Shown here in pieces: positions 63,542 through 64,000 of a stretch of DNA of 64,000 nt. The translations under genes and the position numbers were made by a program. The notes below the pieces were generated by a model. The model was not told the DNA's origin, did not search any database, and was given only the letters and a program-made list of their open reading frames with translations. Within the stretch, counting starts at the first letter, position 1. Each line of letters starts with the position of its first letter. This DNA comes from CAVTWS01 sp963738445 (GTDB lineage Bacteria; Actinomycetota; Acidimicrobiia; Acidimicrobiales; SHLQ01): assembly GCA_963738445.1 (NCBI GenBank), contig CAVTWS010000024.1, forward strand, positions 186,001-250,000, written 5' to 3'.

Positions 63542-64000
63542 TCACCCCCTATGGGTGAAATCCTGCCGAATTTCGCTTGGGGCGGGGGGAGGCGGCGGCA
63601 GCGTAGGGTGCGGCGGGGGCTGGGTCCACGAGGGCGGCGCCGGGTATCCCATGCCGGGGCTGGGCCGCGGCGAGGCGTCGACGACGATCGAGCGGACCAT
63701 CTTGTCGTGCCAGGTCTGCCCCCGATCGTCCCACGTCATCCACAGGAAGCCGAGGTAGCAGGCAAAGGAGGAGATCGCCTTGCCGAACTGGCGACCGATC
63801 GCCCGCCCCGCACCGATGGGCTGCCACGAGTCGGCATCGACGAGCCGTATGCCCACGACTCGACGGCCGACCGTCTGGCCGCGCCGGCCATCCATGATCC
63901 CGTAGTAGAGGAGCGTGGCGGCGAACGACACGAGGCCATAGACCAGGAAGGCGACCGCTATGGATCGGAAGTCCGACCACGTGACCGGGTCGCAGAACTC
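63542..64000 (-). CDS. RDD-family membrane protein, 5' end beyond the window
   Basis: The open frame runs from the right window edge for 152 codons. It has the RDD text GQTVGRRVVGIRLVDADSWQPIGAGRAIGRQ with the Arg-Leu-Val-Asp block, two hydrophobic segments and WHDKMVRSIVV. The last about 45 residues are Pro-rich (TQPPPHPTLPPPPPAP), placed at the C-terminus, whereas such tails in RDD proteins are often N-terminal. The start and first helices are outside the window. Function is unknown; some RDD proteins are cation transporters. Confidence 0.85.
   Translation of the reverse strand, partial: EFCDPVTWSDFRSIAVAFLVYGLVSFAATLLYYGIMDGRRGQTVGRRVVGIRLVDADSWQPIGAGRAIGRQFGKAISSFACYLGFLWMTWDDRGQTWHDKMVRSIVVDASPRPSPGMGYPAPPSWTQPPPHPTLPPPPPAPSEIRQDFTHRG

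Overview
The window is very GC-rich, densely coded DNA from an actinomycete, most likely a member of the Acidimicrobiia. That placement is an inference from gene content: an F420-type luciferase-like oxidoreductase, a deazaflavin (DDN-like) nitroreductase, an F420/PPOX-type oxidoreductase, SDR and CoA-transferase genes, a DUF5979 secreted protein, a YqeC-type gnd, and many start codons that sit 5-8 nt after a TANNNT -10 element (leaderless mRNAs). No rRNA, CRISPR array, transposase or phage module was seen.

Layout. 0.1-6.8 kb: an HD-GYP membrane protein and a lipid/acyl-CoA metabolic patch (LLM oxidoreductase, two SDRs, a double CoA-transferase). 6.9-10.7 kb: an iron-type ABC importer on the minus strand (ATPase, lipoprotein, two-domain permease). 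10.8-14.6 kb: small enzymes (PPOX/F420 protein, CBS protein, VOC protein, alpha/beta hydrolase, DDN-like protein). 14.8-16.0 kb: a secreted DUF5979 protein with a double-hairpin terminator. 16.1-20.8 kb: a three-subunit molybdenum hydroxylase and an ArsR/AHSA1 pair. 20.9-26.4 kb: an amidohydrolase, a Tat-type esterase, a flotillin/SPFH protein and a second ArsR/AHSA1 pair with two operator copies. 26.5-33.2 kb: an AddB/AddA-like helicase-nuclease pair riddled with single-base frame breaks. 33.1-36.4 kb: the oxidative pentose phosphate operon gnd-zwf-pgl. 36.6-43.5 kb: an unusual branched-chain-amino-acid-type transport locus in which an MFS transporter is fused to a LivF-like ATPase and LivH, LivM and LivG are fused in one chain, with a convergent binding lipoprotein. 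43.5-48.3 kb: a Tat lipoprotein, a DinB/DUF664 protein, VapBC, a nucleotidyltransferase with a small partner, and a DUF2786 protein. 48.5-54.2 kb: a peptide-type ABC importer. 54.4-60.4 kb: a tyrosine phosphatase, an arylsulfatase, an RHH-AbrB-PIN toxin-antitoxin cluster, a 2OG-Fe(II) oxygenase and an SDR. 60.5-64 kb: a P450 remnant, tRNA-Glu(CTC), tRNA-Gln(CTG), a YdcF-like protein, gltX and an RDD protein cut by the window edge.

Many genes are interrupted by one-base indels, often in C/G runs, while both flanks still read as good protein. I read most of these as probable sequencing or assembly errors and annotate such genes as single loci. Two loci (a carboxymuconolactone decarboxylase-like gene and a P450 C-terminus) look more truly degenerate.
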